Assembly (NCBI GenBank): GCA_964616465.1
Contig: CAZTTO010000002.1
Location: 62,001-126,000 of the forward strand
Reading direction: 5' to 3'
DNA length: 64,000 nucleotides
From: JAFLBI01 sp964616465
Lineage (GTDB): Bacteria; Bacteroidota; Bacteroidia; Chitinophagales; Chitinophagaceae
Position numbers and translations under genes: made by a program. Within the stretch, counting starts at the first letter, position 1; every line of letters starts with the position of its first letter. This document shows positions 1-7,648 of the stretch, piece by piece. A model generated the notes under the pieces. That model saw only the letters and a list, made by a program, of their open reading frames with translations. It was not told the DNA's origin and made no database searches.

Positions 1-1662
1 GCCTTTTGATTCTAATTGAGCCTCTAGGAGTCCTTCTAGTTTGCTAACATATGGAATGGGTGCAATTTCTTTGATATCCGATAAAAGCACTTTTGCTTGA
101 ATATTTCCATCTACAGGATGAGGATCCATTAATCCATATAATAGATTCAACTTAAGCTGACTGTTTTTGCTTCTTACTTGTAGCTTTTTGAAATCGAACA
201 TAGTATTTCGCCAATCACCTCCTTTGGCAGAAACACGCAAATCCAAATGAATATCTTCTACTGCCTGAGGATAATCATTGAGCTTTAAATAACCACTATC
301 CAATTTAGCCACTAATTCAAAAGCAGGAATAGATTTTATATAATCTGTAGGAAGAACCGCGTCTTCATCCATTTCCCAAGCTAAATCTCCTTGTGCACTT
401 GTTTGAATGTATAACTTACCATTTGTTGAAAAATTACCAAGCGCCAAAGCTTGATTCCATGTATGCAAATCGATAGACGCATCTAACCTTGTTTGGATAG
501 ATGGATTTTTAAAGCCCACAACATGCATCATTCCTCTAACATAATCTTCTTTCAATCGCATAGAAACCGTATCAATATCAAGTTTCATTTTGTTAACATC
601 CAACTTGGGTAAATCTATTTTCATATCCAAGAACAACTGTTCAATTGGAAAAGGGGCTTCATTGTGACAAACAAATCCTTCACGAATACTAAGTGATGCT
701 TTCAAATCAGGTTGTTGACTAGAAGCAACATCATAAATACCTTTAAGTCTGGCAAGTAGGTTGACTTTCCCTTTTAATTTAGTTGAAGTTAGCCACTCTT
801 TATAGGAAGGCGGCAAAGCACTGAGCATATCTTCTAAGCTTGTCGAAAGTGACTGTGCCGTAAAATCCATATCATAGCCAGAAGATAAAAAGCTTAATGT
901 TCCTGTAAACTCAAGTGGAAGTTGATTTATACGAATTTTATTTTTCTTGAACACAAGCGCAAATGATTGTGTATTGACTTGAGTAATCAATTCACCTTTC
1001 ACTTGTTTCTCCAACATGTAAGGAATATTGTCGTAAGAAACATCCACTCGACCAATTTTTACATGTGTTTGCAAATCAAAAACTGATTTTGTTAAGTCGC
1101 CTTTTCCCGTATAATTAAACTGTTGTGTTTCAATGCGCATTGGCAACGTACGATCGTGATAGACCAATCTGCTGTTACTAACAACAATTTTATCTAAGGC
1201 AATTTTTGCAGAAGCAGTATCTGTAGTTGTTGTAGCTGAATCTGATCCTTTATAAATATTATAGTTTGCCTGCCCAAGTTCATTAACTTGAACATTTATA
1301 AAAACTTCATCTAAAAAGAATTTCTCAATAGAAACCTCACGTTGTAATAAGTCAGCTAAATTGATTCCAAATCCAAGTTCTTTACCCGCAATAAGTGTAT
1401 CCTTATCAAAGGGTTGAGATCCAGTTAAAACAAAATCGTTTAGGCTTAATGTTAATGATGGAAAATGAGTAAAGAATGATAATCTTGCTTTATTGAAGGA
1501 AAGCTCACCATCAATTTCCTTATTGATAAGGTAACGAACCTTTCTTGCAATAGCATCTGGGAAAAAGTAGGGTATAGAAGCCAATGCAATTACAGCACTA
1601 ACTAATAGTATAACTGTTGCTTTTAGTGCGCGGATCAATCCTTTTTTCCATGAGGAAGCCAT
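1..1662 (-). CDS. AsmA family protein (partial, 3' end outside window)
   Basis: The frame is open from an ATG at 1662 to the left edge, so 554 codons are visible and the C-terminus is missing. Translated by hand, it starts MASSWKKGLIRALKATVILL, a short basic stretch followed by one membrane anchor, then the lines 'YFFPDAIARKVRYLINKEI' and 'FTHFPSLTLSLNDF' that are characteristic of AsmA/YhdP-type proteins. The rest is beta-rich and low in cysteine, as expected for the repeating beta-groove of this superfamily. Family members are anchored in the inner membrane, span the periplasm and are implicated in lipid transfer to or assembly of the outer membrane; the exact cargo here is not known. It is the last visible gene of a leftward pair with the LOG-family gene, 62 bases downstream of it. 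Family assignment is fairly secure; function is inferred. Confidence 0.72.
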   Translation of the reverse strand, partial: MASSWKKGLIRALKATVILLVSAVIALASIPYFFPDAIARKVRYLINKEIDGELSFNKARLSFFTHFPSLTLSLNDFVLTGSQPFDKDTLIAGKELGFGINLADLLQREVSIEKFFLDEVFINVQVNELGQANYNIYKGSDSATTTTDTASAKIALDKIVVSNSRLVYHDRTLPMRIETQQFNYTGKGDLTKSVFDLQTHVKIGRVDVSYDNIPYMLEKQVKGELITQVNTQSFALVFKKNKIRINQLPLEFTGTLSFLSSGYDMDFTAQSLSTSLEDMLSALPPSYKEWLTSTKLKGKVNLLARLKGIYDVASSQQPDLKASLSIREGFVCHNEAPFPIEQLFLDMKIDLPKLDVNKMKLDIDTVSMRLKEDYVRGMMHVVGFKNPSIQTRLDASIDLHTWNQALALGNFSTNGKLYIQTSAQGDLAWEMDEDAVLPTDYIKSIPAFELVAKLDSGYLKLNDYPQAVEDIHLDLRVSAKGGDWRNTMFDFKKLQVRSKNSQLKLNLLYGLMDPHPVDGNIQAKVLLSDIKEIAPIPYVSKLEGLLEAQLESKG

Positions 1663-1724
1663 ACATCTAAGTTTCTATTAAAAATATCTCAAATACATGA
1701 GACAACTAAATCAGCAGCAAATAA

Positions 1725-2468
1725 TTAACGTTTTTCAAATAACCACCACAAGCGCTTTCTTGGCTTTACAGTAAAGTTTTTTCGTACATACTTTTTAATA
1801 TGTTCCATTGCTTCGTCCATATCATCTGTAAATAAAATCAGTTTTAAATCGTCTGGGGAAATTGTCCCGGCCTTTAGCATCACATCAAAATAATCAACCA
1901 TAGGTTGATAGTATTCCTTTCCATAAATAACTACAGGAAAAGTATTGATTACTTCCGTTTGAATTAATGTAAGCGTTTCATAAAGTTCATCCATTGTGCC
2001 CCACCCCCCCGGCATTATAATAAAGGCATAAGAATATTTTACAAGTAGCACCTTCCGTACAAAAAAGTAATTGAGCGTAATACTTTGATGTACATAAGGA
2101 TTGGGGTATTGCTCAAACGGCAATTTAATATTAACACCAACCGACTTCCCCCCATTTTCAAATGCACCTCTATTAGCAGCTTCCATCACACCTGGCCCAC
2201 CACCTGTCATTGTAACAAATCCAGTTTCGGCAATTCTCTTCCCAAACTCTCTTGCTGCTTCATAATGCGCATGACCCTCTTTAAATCTTGCACTTCCAAA
2301 CACTGTAATACACGGACCCATAAAATGTAGCGCGCGCATACCTTTTATAAACTGCTTAAAAACATCCCAAGAAAACCATAATTCATTCATTCTTGGTTTA
2401 GGTCCATCTAGATATACTTGTGCATGTGCAGGAATAATTCTTTCGCTTGTAGATTTTTTTGGCGACAT
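1725..2468 (-). CDS. LOG family protein (TIGR00730-type nucleotide phosphoribohydrolase)
   Basis: A 247-residue protein of the LOG/lysine decarboxylase-like family, whose characterised members cleave the N-glycosidic bond of nucleoside 5'-monophosphates (cytokinin ribotides in plants, generic nucleotides in bacteria). The diagnostic PGGxGTxxE motif is present as MPGGWGTMDELYE, preceded by the nucleotide-binding 'VFGSARF' strand and 'TGGGPGVMEAANRGA'. The open frame extends upstream to 2585, but that would overlap the divergent exonuclease gene; the ATG at 2468 gives the normal family length and leaves a 92-base intergenic region, so I choose it. Substrate in this organism is not determined. 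The old annotation 'lysine decarboxylase' for this family should not be used. Confidence 0.85.
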   Translation of the reverse strand: MSPKKSTSERIIPAHAQVYLDGPKPRMNELWFSWDVFKQFIKGMRALHFMGPCITVFGSARFKEGHAHYEAAREFGKRIAETGFVTMTGGGPGVMEAANRGAFENGGKSVGVNIKLPFEQYPNPYVHQSITLNYFFVRKVLLVKYSYAFIIMPGGWGTMDELYETLTLIQTEVINTFPVVIYGKEYYQPMVDYFDVMLKAGTISPDDLKLILFTDDMDEAMEHIKKYVRKNFTVKPRKRLWWLFEKR

Positions 2469-2560
2469 AACTCTGTGGTTTAATGTACATGATTCATCAA
2501 TAACGTACCTATGGAAAAATAGGTTATCTAACTCATACTTCAAAATACTAACTTGCCTCC

Positions 2561-3331
2561 ATGAGAATTGTTTCCTATAACACAAATGGTATTCGAGCCG
2601 CTATAAAAAAAGGGCTCATTGAATGGCTTACTGAATCTTCACCAGATATTCTTTGTATTCAAGAAACCAAAGCCCATCCTGGCGATGTAGATATGCGCTC
2701 TTTTGAACAATTAGGTTATCATGCTTATTGGTTCAGCGCACAAAAAAAAGGTTACAGTGGCGTGGCGGTATTTACAAAAACTAAACCAATAGAAGTAATC
2801 TACGGTACTGGTCATACTCAGAGCGATGCTGAAGGAAGAGTAATTCAACTTGTCTTTCCAACATGCACGCTTATTAATGCATATTTCCCAAGCGGCACCA
2901 GTGGTGATGAAAGACAGAAGTATAAATACCAGTGGCTTAGAGAGATGAATGAATATGTAAATGAGTTGAGAAAAAAACAGCCCAATATTATTTTATGCGG
3001 CGATTATAATATTGCACACACAGAAATTGATATTCATGATCCAAAAGGAAATAAAAACTCAAGTGGATTTCTACCAGAAGAAAGAGCGTGGATGGATGCA
3101 TGGATTCAACAAGGCTGGATAGATAGTTTTAGGCACCTTCATCCTAGTGCCACTGGAGCATATAGCTGGTGGAGTCAAAGATTTCCAAGTGTACGATTAC
3201 AAAACAAAGGTTGGAGAATTGATTATATATGCACAACAAATTCTCTATTGCCTTTTTACAAAACAGCAGGAATTTTACCCGATGTAAAACACAGCGATCA
3301 TTGCCCTGTTTTCCTTGATATTGAAATATAA
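2561..3331 (+). CDS. xth: exodeoxyribonuclease III / AP endonuclease
   Basis: A 256-residue EEP-family nuclease that nicks DNA at abasic sites and degrades 3' ends, acting in base-excision repair in the cytoplasm. All family landmarks are visible: the first metal/substrate Asn N7 in 'SYNTNGIRAA', metal-binding E35 in 'LCIQETKA', Tyr108, D148 and N150 in 'CGDYNIAHT', and the catalytic D246-H247 pair in 'KHSDHCPV'. Length matches bacterial ExoA/XthA. It starts 92 bases from the divergent LOG-family gene and its stop is 5 bases before the DUF4286 gene, so the two are probably cotranscribed. Confidence 0.95.
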   Translation: MRIVSYNTNGIRAAIKKGLIEWLTESSPDILCIQETKAHPGDVDMRSFEQLGYHAYWFSAQKKGYSGVAVFTKTKPIEVIYGTGHTQSDAEGRVIQLVFPTCTLINAYFPSGTSGDERQKYKYQWLREMNEYVNELRKKQPNIILCGDYNIAHTEIDIHDPKGNKNSSGFLPEERAWMDAWIQQGWIDSFRHLHPSATGAYSWWSQRFPSVRLQNKGWRIDYICTTNSLLPFYKTAGILPDVKHSDHCPVFLDIEI

Positions 3332-3336
3332 TAACT

Positions 3337-3642
3337 ATGCTGATATACAATGTAACCATTCAAGTAACACATGCCATTCATGATAGTTGGATAGAGTGGA
3401 TGAAAATTGAACATATTCCAGAAGTTATGAATACAGGTTGCTTTGAAAAATACCAGTGGGTTCGTTTATTAGAGACCGACGAAACAGAAGGAATTACTTA
3501 TGCCGTTCAATATTATTGTGCAGAAAAAAAGAATTATGAATCCTATATACAGCTGCATGCTCCTTTACTTCGACAAAAAGGATTAGATAAATGGGGCAAT
3601 CAATTCATAGCTTTTCGCAGTCTAATGGGCATTGTGAATTGA
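3337..3642 (+). CDS. DUF4286 family protein
   Basis: A 101-residue soluble protein beginning MLIYNVTIQVTHAIHDSWIEW, followed by 'MKIEHIPEVMNTGCF', the typical opening of DUF4286 proteins found across Bacteroidota. The fold is expected to be a small ferredoxin-like alpha/beta domain (dimeric barrel type), but no biochemical role is established. It follows exonuclease III by 5 bases and probably shares its transcript. No signal peptide or membrane segment is visible. Confidence 0.75.
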   Translation: MLIYNVTIQVTHAIHDSWIEWMKIEHIPEVMNTGCFEKYQWVRLLETDETEGITYAVQYYCAEKKNYESYIQLHAPLLRQKGLDKWGNQFIAFRSLMGIVN

Positions 3643-3876
3643 ATGTGGATAGTTTCAAAGCAATAAGTTGCCCTATTGTTGAGGTTTCGTATATTGTTTC
3701 AAACCCTTTACTGATGCGGATTTCAGGATACAACACGCTGAAACTCAATGCCACACAGCGTTTCAGGCAAATTCTGTTATATTTAACAAAGTGCCTGAAA
3801 AATAGAAATACGCTGTAACCCTTTGTTGACAAGCATTAGAAAGAATTACATGTGTCAAAAAAAAATCAAAAAATAT

Positions 3877-3906
3877 TTTGTTGGTATCTAAAAGCGAATA
3901 AATTTG
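3877..3906 (+). promoter_or_regulatory. Bacteroidota-type promoter of the HU gene
   Basis: TTTG at 3877-3880 and TAAATTTG at 3899-3906 match the -33 (TTTG/TTG) and -7 (TAnnTTTG) elements of the Bacteroidota primary sigma factor, with an 18-base spacer. The ATG of the HU gene is 34 bases downstream. The rest of the 3643-3940 gap shows no gene or other convincing element. Confidence 0.7.
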
Positions 3907-3940
3907 ATCATTATTCACACAACAATCTAAACACAACACT

Positions 3941-4210
3941 ATGAACAAAGCTGAATTGATTGCGCAAATCGCAGAAGATGCAGGAGTAACTAAAACACAA
4001 GCTAACGCAGCCCTCGATTCTTTCGTGGATGCAGTAACTAAAACTTTGAAAAAAGGTGATAAAGTTACTTTAGTGGGTTTCGGTACTTTCTCTGTTTCTA
4101 AGCGTGCTGCTCGTACTGGTCGCAACCCTCAAACTGGTGAGACTATTAAAATCAAAGCTAAAAAAGTTGCTCGCTTTAAGGCTGGTAAGGAATTGAGTGG
4201 TAAACTCTAA
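3941..4210 (+). CDS. hup: HU family DNA-binding protein
   Basis: An 89-residue histone-like nucleoid protein that binds and bends DNA as a dimer. It opens MNKAELIAQIAEDAGVTKTQ, then carries the HU core 'KVTLVGFGTFSVSKRAART' and the DNA-embracing arm 'GRNPQTGETIKIKAKKVARF', and ends at the usual family length. It is monocistronic: a promoter with both elements lies upstream, and a strong hairpin terminator lies 24 bases after the stop codon. Bacteroidota genomes usually carry several HU-like proteins; this one looks like the canonical short housekeeping form. Confidence 0.95.
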   Translation: MNKAELIAQIAEDAGVTKTQANAALDSFVDAVTKTLKKGDKVTLVGFGTFSVSKRAARTGRNPQTGETIKIKAKKVARFKAGKELSGKL

Positions 4211-4234
4211 TTATCCGTACAAACAACTGATTTA

Positions 4235-4267
4235 TCCTGCATTTCCTTCGAAATGCAGGATTTTTTT
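4235..4267 (+). terminator. rho-independent terminator after HU gene
   Basis: An 11-base-pair perfect stem (4235-4245 with 4250-4260) closes a CTTC tetraloop and is followed directly by seven T. It should stop HU transcription before the THX gene. Confidence 0.9.
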
Positions 4268-4274
4268 ATATTTG
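4267..4274 (+). promoter_or_regulatory. -7 element upstream of THX gene
   Basis: TATATTTG matches the Bacteroidota -7 consensus and lies 34 bases before the THX start codon. It begins in the T-run of the HU terminator, so terminator and next promoter are fused back to back. No clear -33 TTTG was found at the right distance. Confidence 0.45.
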
Positions 4275-4308
4275 CAGCATTCAATCACAAAATTTAATTG
4301 AACGTAAC

Positions 4309-4419
4309 ATGGGTAGAGGTGATAAAAAAACTGCAAAAGGAAAGCGATTCAAAGGATCTTTCGGCAAAAGCCGTCCTGCAAAACCAGCAAAAAAAACTGC
4401 TGCTAAAAAAGAAGCTTAA
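4309..4419 (+). CDS. 30S ribosomal protein THX
   Basis: A 36-codon gene read directly from the sequence: it starts MGRGDKKTAKGKRFKGSFGK, continues with 'SRPAKP' and ends in a Lys/Ala-rich tail. The opening MGRGDKKT...GKRF.GS.GK.RP is the signature of the small basic 30S subunit protein THX (bTHX), which sits in a cavity at the head of the 30S subunit. Bacteroidota often encode it as a separate tiny gene. It lies between its own -7 element and a hairpin terminator, so it appears to be an independent transcript. Confidence 0.85.
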   Translation: MGRGDKKTAKGKRFKGSFGKSRPAKPAKKTAAKKEA

Positions 4420-4447
4420 TTAGTAAGTTGAATCGGTGAACGAACAG

Positions 4448-4474
4448 ATCCTGTGCTTGCACGGGATTTTTTTT
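4448..4474 (+). terminator. rho-independent terminator after THX gene
   Basis: ATCCTGTG (4448-4455) pairs with CACGGGAT (4460-4467), with one G-T pair and a CTTG loop, followed by eight or more T. The T-run reaches the stop codon of the convergent aminotransferase gene. Confidence 0.75.
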
Positions 4475-5759
4475 ATGCCTTCTTTGCAGCTATTTCTACT
4501 ATCGCCTTCGCTAAAGCATCTACTTGTTCTTCTGTTGTATATACATGCGGAGTAACACGAACACATTTTATATTTTCCCATTCAATTCCCACCGTATGAA
4601 TTTTGTACTTATTCATCAATATACTATCAACTTCACCGGGGCGCATACCATCAATTGAAAAACCAGCAATTGCACAGGCATATTCATCTTTCATACTTGT
4701 ATGTAATCGAACTCTTTTCTCTCCAAGTACTTGCTTGCACCAACGATTTTTTAAATACCTAATTCTTGCTTCTTTTCTAGCTGCCCCAATGGATTCATGA
4801 AATTGGATTGCTTCGCTAATAGCTTGCTCAATAGCAAAGCTTCTGGTACCCAAGGTTTCAAATTTTCGAATATTGTCACTCTTAGGCTGATCGTTACATA
4901 TTAAAGGCCAAACTTTCGATATGTGCTCTTTTTTAATCCATAACATGCCAGAACCAATAGGCGCACTTAAAAATTTATGCAGTGATGTACCAAAATAATC
5001 ACAATGCAAATCAGCTATAGAAAAATTTAGTAACCCAAAGCTATGGGCGCCATCTACCAGTACTTCAATACCCTTCTTATGTGCCATATCACAAATCTTA
5101 CGGACTGGTAAAATTTGTCCAACCCAATTCACTACATGGGTAATATGCAGCAATTTTGTTTTAGGAGTTATTGCACGCTCAAAAGCACCAACAATAGTAT
5201 CATCATCTTCAATAGGAAATTGAAAGTTAATTTGCTTGTACACAACACCATCTCGCATAGCTCTTTGTCGCCATGCTTGAATCATATTTGGATAGTCTTG
5301 ATAAGTCCCAATAACTTCATCTCCTTTTTCAAAATCTAAACCGTATATAACAGTATTTAATGCCTCTGTAGCATTTCTATTAATGGCAATCTCATCAGCA
5401 TGAACACCTGCTAATTTTGCCAAATTATTTCTGAGTGGCTCTCTGCCTTTATCTAACAAACGCCACATGTAATAAGAAGGACCGCGACTACTAAACGCAT
5501 TATATCGATCTAAAGCTTCTTGAACAGATAGGGGCTGTGGACTTACACCTCCATTGTTTAAAATAACTATATCAGAAGTAGACGCTGTGTATGCTTGTTG
5601 AATGGTTTTCCAATAATCTGCATCAGAGGCAATTTTAGCTGGGTCATTGGACGAAAGTTTTTTTTCTGCTAATGAAAAATTAGCTGCATGCAGTTGCTGG
5701 AAAATTGAACCGGCTCCCAACATACCCAAATGTTTCAAAAAATCTCTTCTTTGTGACAA
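4473..5759 (-). CDS. Tat-exported class V aminotransferase family protein
   Basis: A 428-residue PLP-dependent fold-type I enzyme of the class V (isopenicillin-N epimerase/cysteine-desulfurase-like) group. The N-terminus SQRRDFLKHLGMLGAGSI is a twin-arginine signal (R-R-x-F-L-K), so the protein is predicted to be folded with its cofactor in the cytoplasm and exported. The PLP-binding lysine is K262 in 'GTSLHKFLSAPIGSG', and the cofactor Asp is D236 in 'VLVDGAHSFG'. The substrate is unknown; similar Tat-exported members are common in Bacteroidota. A tatC gene lies 12.5 kb away in this window. It ends against the THX terminator, convergent to it. Confidence 0.85.
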   Translation of the reverse strand: MSQRRDFLKHLGMLGAGSIFQQLHAANFSLAEKKLSSNDPAKIASDADYWKTIQQAYTASTSDIVILNNGGVSPQPLSVQEALDRYNAFSSRGPSYYMWRLLDKGREPLRNNLAKLAGVHADEIAINRNATEALNTVIYGLDFEKGDEVIGTYQDYPNMIQAWRQRAMRDGVVYKQINFQFPIEDDDTIVGAFERAITPKTKLLHITHVVNWVGQILPVRKICDMAHKKGIEVLVDGAHSFGLLNFSIADLHCDYFGTSLHKFLSAPIGSGMLWIKKEHISKVWPLICNDQPKSDNIRKFETLGTRSFAIEQAISEAIQFHESIGAARKEARIRYLKNRWCKQVLGEKRVRLHTSMKDEYACAIAGFSIDGMRPGEVDSILMNKYKIHTVGIEWENIKCVRVTPHVYTTEEQVDALAKAIVEIAAKKA

Positions 5760-5886
5760 GCGCTGAATTGTGATTCTAAATTATTGATTTTATTCCTACA
5801 GCTGCAAATCTTTGTTAAACTATGAAAAGAGGTATCCTAAAACGGCTTCAAAGTCCATTTTAAGAACCTTTTTGTGACTCATGGGT

Positions 5887-5894
5887 TATATTTG
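5887..5894 (+). promoter_or_regulatory. -7 element that decides the start of the following small gene
   Basis: TATATTTG lies inside the longest reading frame, which opens at 5881. Transcription would begin about seven bases downstream, so starts at 5881 and 5896 are unlikely and the ATG at 5902 is preferred, giving a leader of almost zero length. Confidence 0.5.
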
Positions 5895-5901
5895 CATGCA
5901 G

Positions 5902-6126
5902 ATGGGAAAGTTCACAGCATACATTAGTATTTTTTTAGTGCTTATTCTGATATCAATTGATTCATCAGCACAATGCTCCATATGCACCAAAACAGCCTCT
6001 CAGTTAGGTGAAGGACCAGCAAAAGCCCTCAATAACTCCATTGTTTACCTGATGTTGGCACCTTTTGCAGTTATGGGATATATAGGATATCGCTGGTGGA
6101 AAGATGAAAAGAATGTAGAAGCCTAA
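5902..6126 (+). CDS. small membrane protein with CxxC motif
   Basis: A 74-residue protein starting MGKFTAYISIFLVLILISID, a signal peptide or first membrane helix ending in 'SSAQ', then 'CSICTKTASQLGEGPAKALN', a second hydrophobic helix ('YLMLAPFAVMGYIGYRWW') and a charged tail. The CSIC pair just after the likely cleavage site could bind a metal or form a disulfide; this is inference. Small proteins of this layout are common and uncharacterised in Bacteroidota. The frame could be extended to 5881, but the -7 element there argues against it. Its stop interlocks by 4 bases with that of the convergent CDGSH gene. Confidence 0.65.
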   Translation: MGKFTAYISIFLVLILISIDSSAQCSICTKTASQLGEGPAKALNNSIVYLMLAPFAVMGYIGYRWWKDEKNVEA

Positions 6127-6401
6127 GTCAGCTCTACCGTTTTATGACTGCCATCACAGAAAGGCGGATTCTTGGTATGCTTACAATTGCACAGCCAAAC
6201 CTCTTGATCCTCTTCTGAAGTCCATTTAAAGCTTTTATAAGGAAATACCGTTTCACCGTTTTCCTCTTGTGCTAGGGTTTTATGTTTGCCATCGCACATG
6301 GTAACTTTTTCACTCAAGCCACAAGTACACCAAGCATATGTTTTTCCTTTCTCAGCTTTAAATAAACTTGGTTCACATTTTTGTACGTTTGGTAGTTTCA
6401 T
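6123..6401 (-). CDS. tandem CDGSH iron-sulfur domain protein
   Basis: A 92-residue protein with two CDGSH-type [2Fe-2S] centres (C-x-C...C-x3-H ligands). The first reads 'CTCGLSEKVTMCDGKH' and the second 'CNCKHTKNPPFCDGSH'. It resembles bacterial mitoNEET-like double-CDGSH proteins, thought to take part in electron or Fe-S cluster transfer; the partner is unknown. It is cytoplasmic, with no signal sequence. It lies 11 bases downstream of the glycosyltransferase operon on the same strand and may be read from it, although the functions look unrelated. Confidence 0.88.
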   Translation of the reverse strand: MKLPNVQKCEPSLFKAEKGKTYAWCTCGLSEKVTMCDGKHKTLAQEENGETVFPYKSFKWTSEEDQEVWLCNCKHTKNPPFCDGSHKTVELT

Positions 6402-6412
6402 ATTCAGATATT

Positions 6413-7648
6413 TTAATCAATGCATTTTCTAAAGTGGGAAGTTACAGCATCCCAACTATACTGGGTACGAACATAATTTATAGCTTGTACACTGGCTTCT
6501 TTGTATTTGTTTTCATTTAGCAATAAATCCTTTAATGCTACAGAAAAGTCCGTTGCATTTGTAAAAGTGCCCCCGCCCTCACTATTTCTAATATGTTCTG
6601 CAAGCACATCGCACAATTGATTCGCTAAGACTGGTTTCCCGTAGGCCATCGCTTCTAACAAAACCAAGGACAAACTTTCATACCGAGAAGGCATAATAAG
6701 CATTTGCGCCCCCTTTAGTAATTTCCATTTCACATCTTCTTCAATAAACCCTGTACAAATTACTTGAGCTGTGTCGGTAAATGAAGGTGCTTTTCCTGCA
6801 CCTACCACAACCAACTGGTATGCCAAATGCATAGATTCATTAAACTCTTGGAAAAAACGAATCATATCATCTGTACCCTTATGCTGATCTACCCTTCCAA
6901 TATAAATAAGATAGGGTTTACTAATGCCTTTTTCAAGCAACCAGGCCTGCGTGGGTTCTGAAACTTCAGGCACTGTTACACCAGCGCCAATTACTCTAGT
7001 TGATTTAGTTGGACTATAAAATAATTTTTCTGCTATGTGAGACTCTGCTCTGGTTAAGAAAAATATATGTTTTGCCATATTGTAATAGTCCTTGTAATAA
7101 GGATAATACATGGCTTTTTCATCGTGAAGAGTGGGAACCAGTATAGATTTACTTCCTGCAACCTCAAGTCCCTTACATGCTGTGTAATACAATAAAGTAA
7201 AAAAGACGAAACAGCTATATTCATGCTGATGGGATTTGATATAATCCATCATTGATGGCGTGTAGGGGCCTTGATGGATAAGCCAAGCATCGTGGTCCTT
7301 TTTTTGCACCCCAAATGATGGAAATAGTTGTTCAATGTATGCCAATAAACCCATTTTTTTTGCAACCCACTGCCACCAAAGCCTTCTTCCTAACTTTTTT
7401 CTAGAATACCTCAATTGGGAACGAGTGCCCCTGCGTGAATTTTCAAAACGATGAACAGTAACTTTTCCATCTTGCTCAACTCCCTTTTCAAAAACAGGCT
7501 CCCAAGTAACATAATCTTTAGCCTGAGTAGTTAGCACATCAACCTGATAAAAATCGGCTAGTTCCTGTGCAAGATTTCTCGCATACACTTCAGCCCCACC
7601 GTTTACTTGGGAGCCATAACGTTGTATGATGATTGCAATTTTTTTCAT
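6413..7648 (-). CDS. glycosyltransferase family 4 protein
   Basis: A 411-residue GT-B retaining glycosyltransferase of the GT4 type. The N-terminal domain opens 'MKKIAIIIQRYGSQVNGGAE', with the glycine-rich acceptor loop. The C-terminal donor domain contains 'YLIYIGRVDQHKGTDDMI' and the E-x7-E motif in 'SRYESLSLVLLEAMAYGKP', which positions the nucleotide-sugar. It is cytoplasmic or membrane-associated and most likely adds a sugar to a surface polysaccharide precursor; donor and acceptor cannot be read from sequence. It overlaps the upstream GT4 gene by 4 bases (ATGA), so translation is coupled. It is part of the meaB-fkbM-GT4-GT4 leftward operon. Confidence 0.9.
   Translation of the reverse strand: MKKIAIIIQRYGSQVNGGAEVYARNLAQELADFYQVDVLTTQAKDYVTWEPVFEKGVEQDGKVTVHRFENSRRGTRSQLRYSRKKLGRRLWWQWVAKKMGLLAYIEQLFPSFGVQKKDHDAWLIHQGPYTPSMMDYIKSHQHEYSCFVFFTLLYYTACKGLEVAGSKSILVPTLHDEKAMYYPYYKDYYNMAKHIFFLTRAESHIAEKLFYSPTKSTRVIGAGVTVPEVSEPTQAWLLEKGISKPYLIYIGRVDQHKGTDDMIRFFQEFNESMHLAYQLVVVGAGKAPSFTDTAQVICTGFIEEDVKWKLLKGAQMLIMPSRYESLSLVLLEAMAYGKPVLANQLCDVLAEHIRNSEGGGTFTNATDFSVALKDLLLNENKYKEASVQAINYVRTQYSWDAVTSHFRKCID

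Noticed and set aside
2085..2330. Plus-strand frame inside the LOG-family gene
   Set aside because: Antisense shadow of a well-conserved coding region.
3591..3832. Two overlapping frames in the region upstream of HU
   Set aside because: Mutually antisense, no start signals, no protein-like composition; they overlap the 3' end of the DUF4286 gene.
5881..5901. Earlier ATG starts of the small CxxC membrane protein
   Set aside because: They lie in or upstream of the TATATTTG box, which would not be transcribed.
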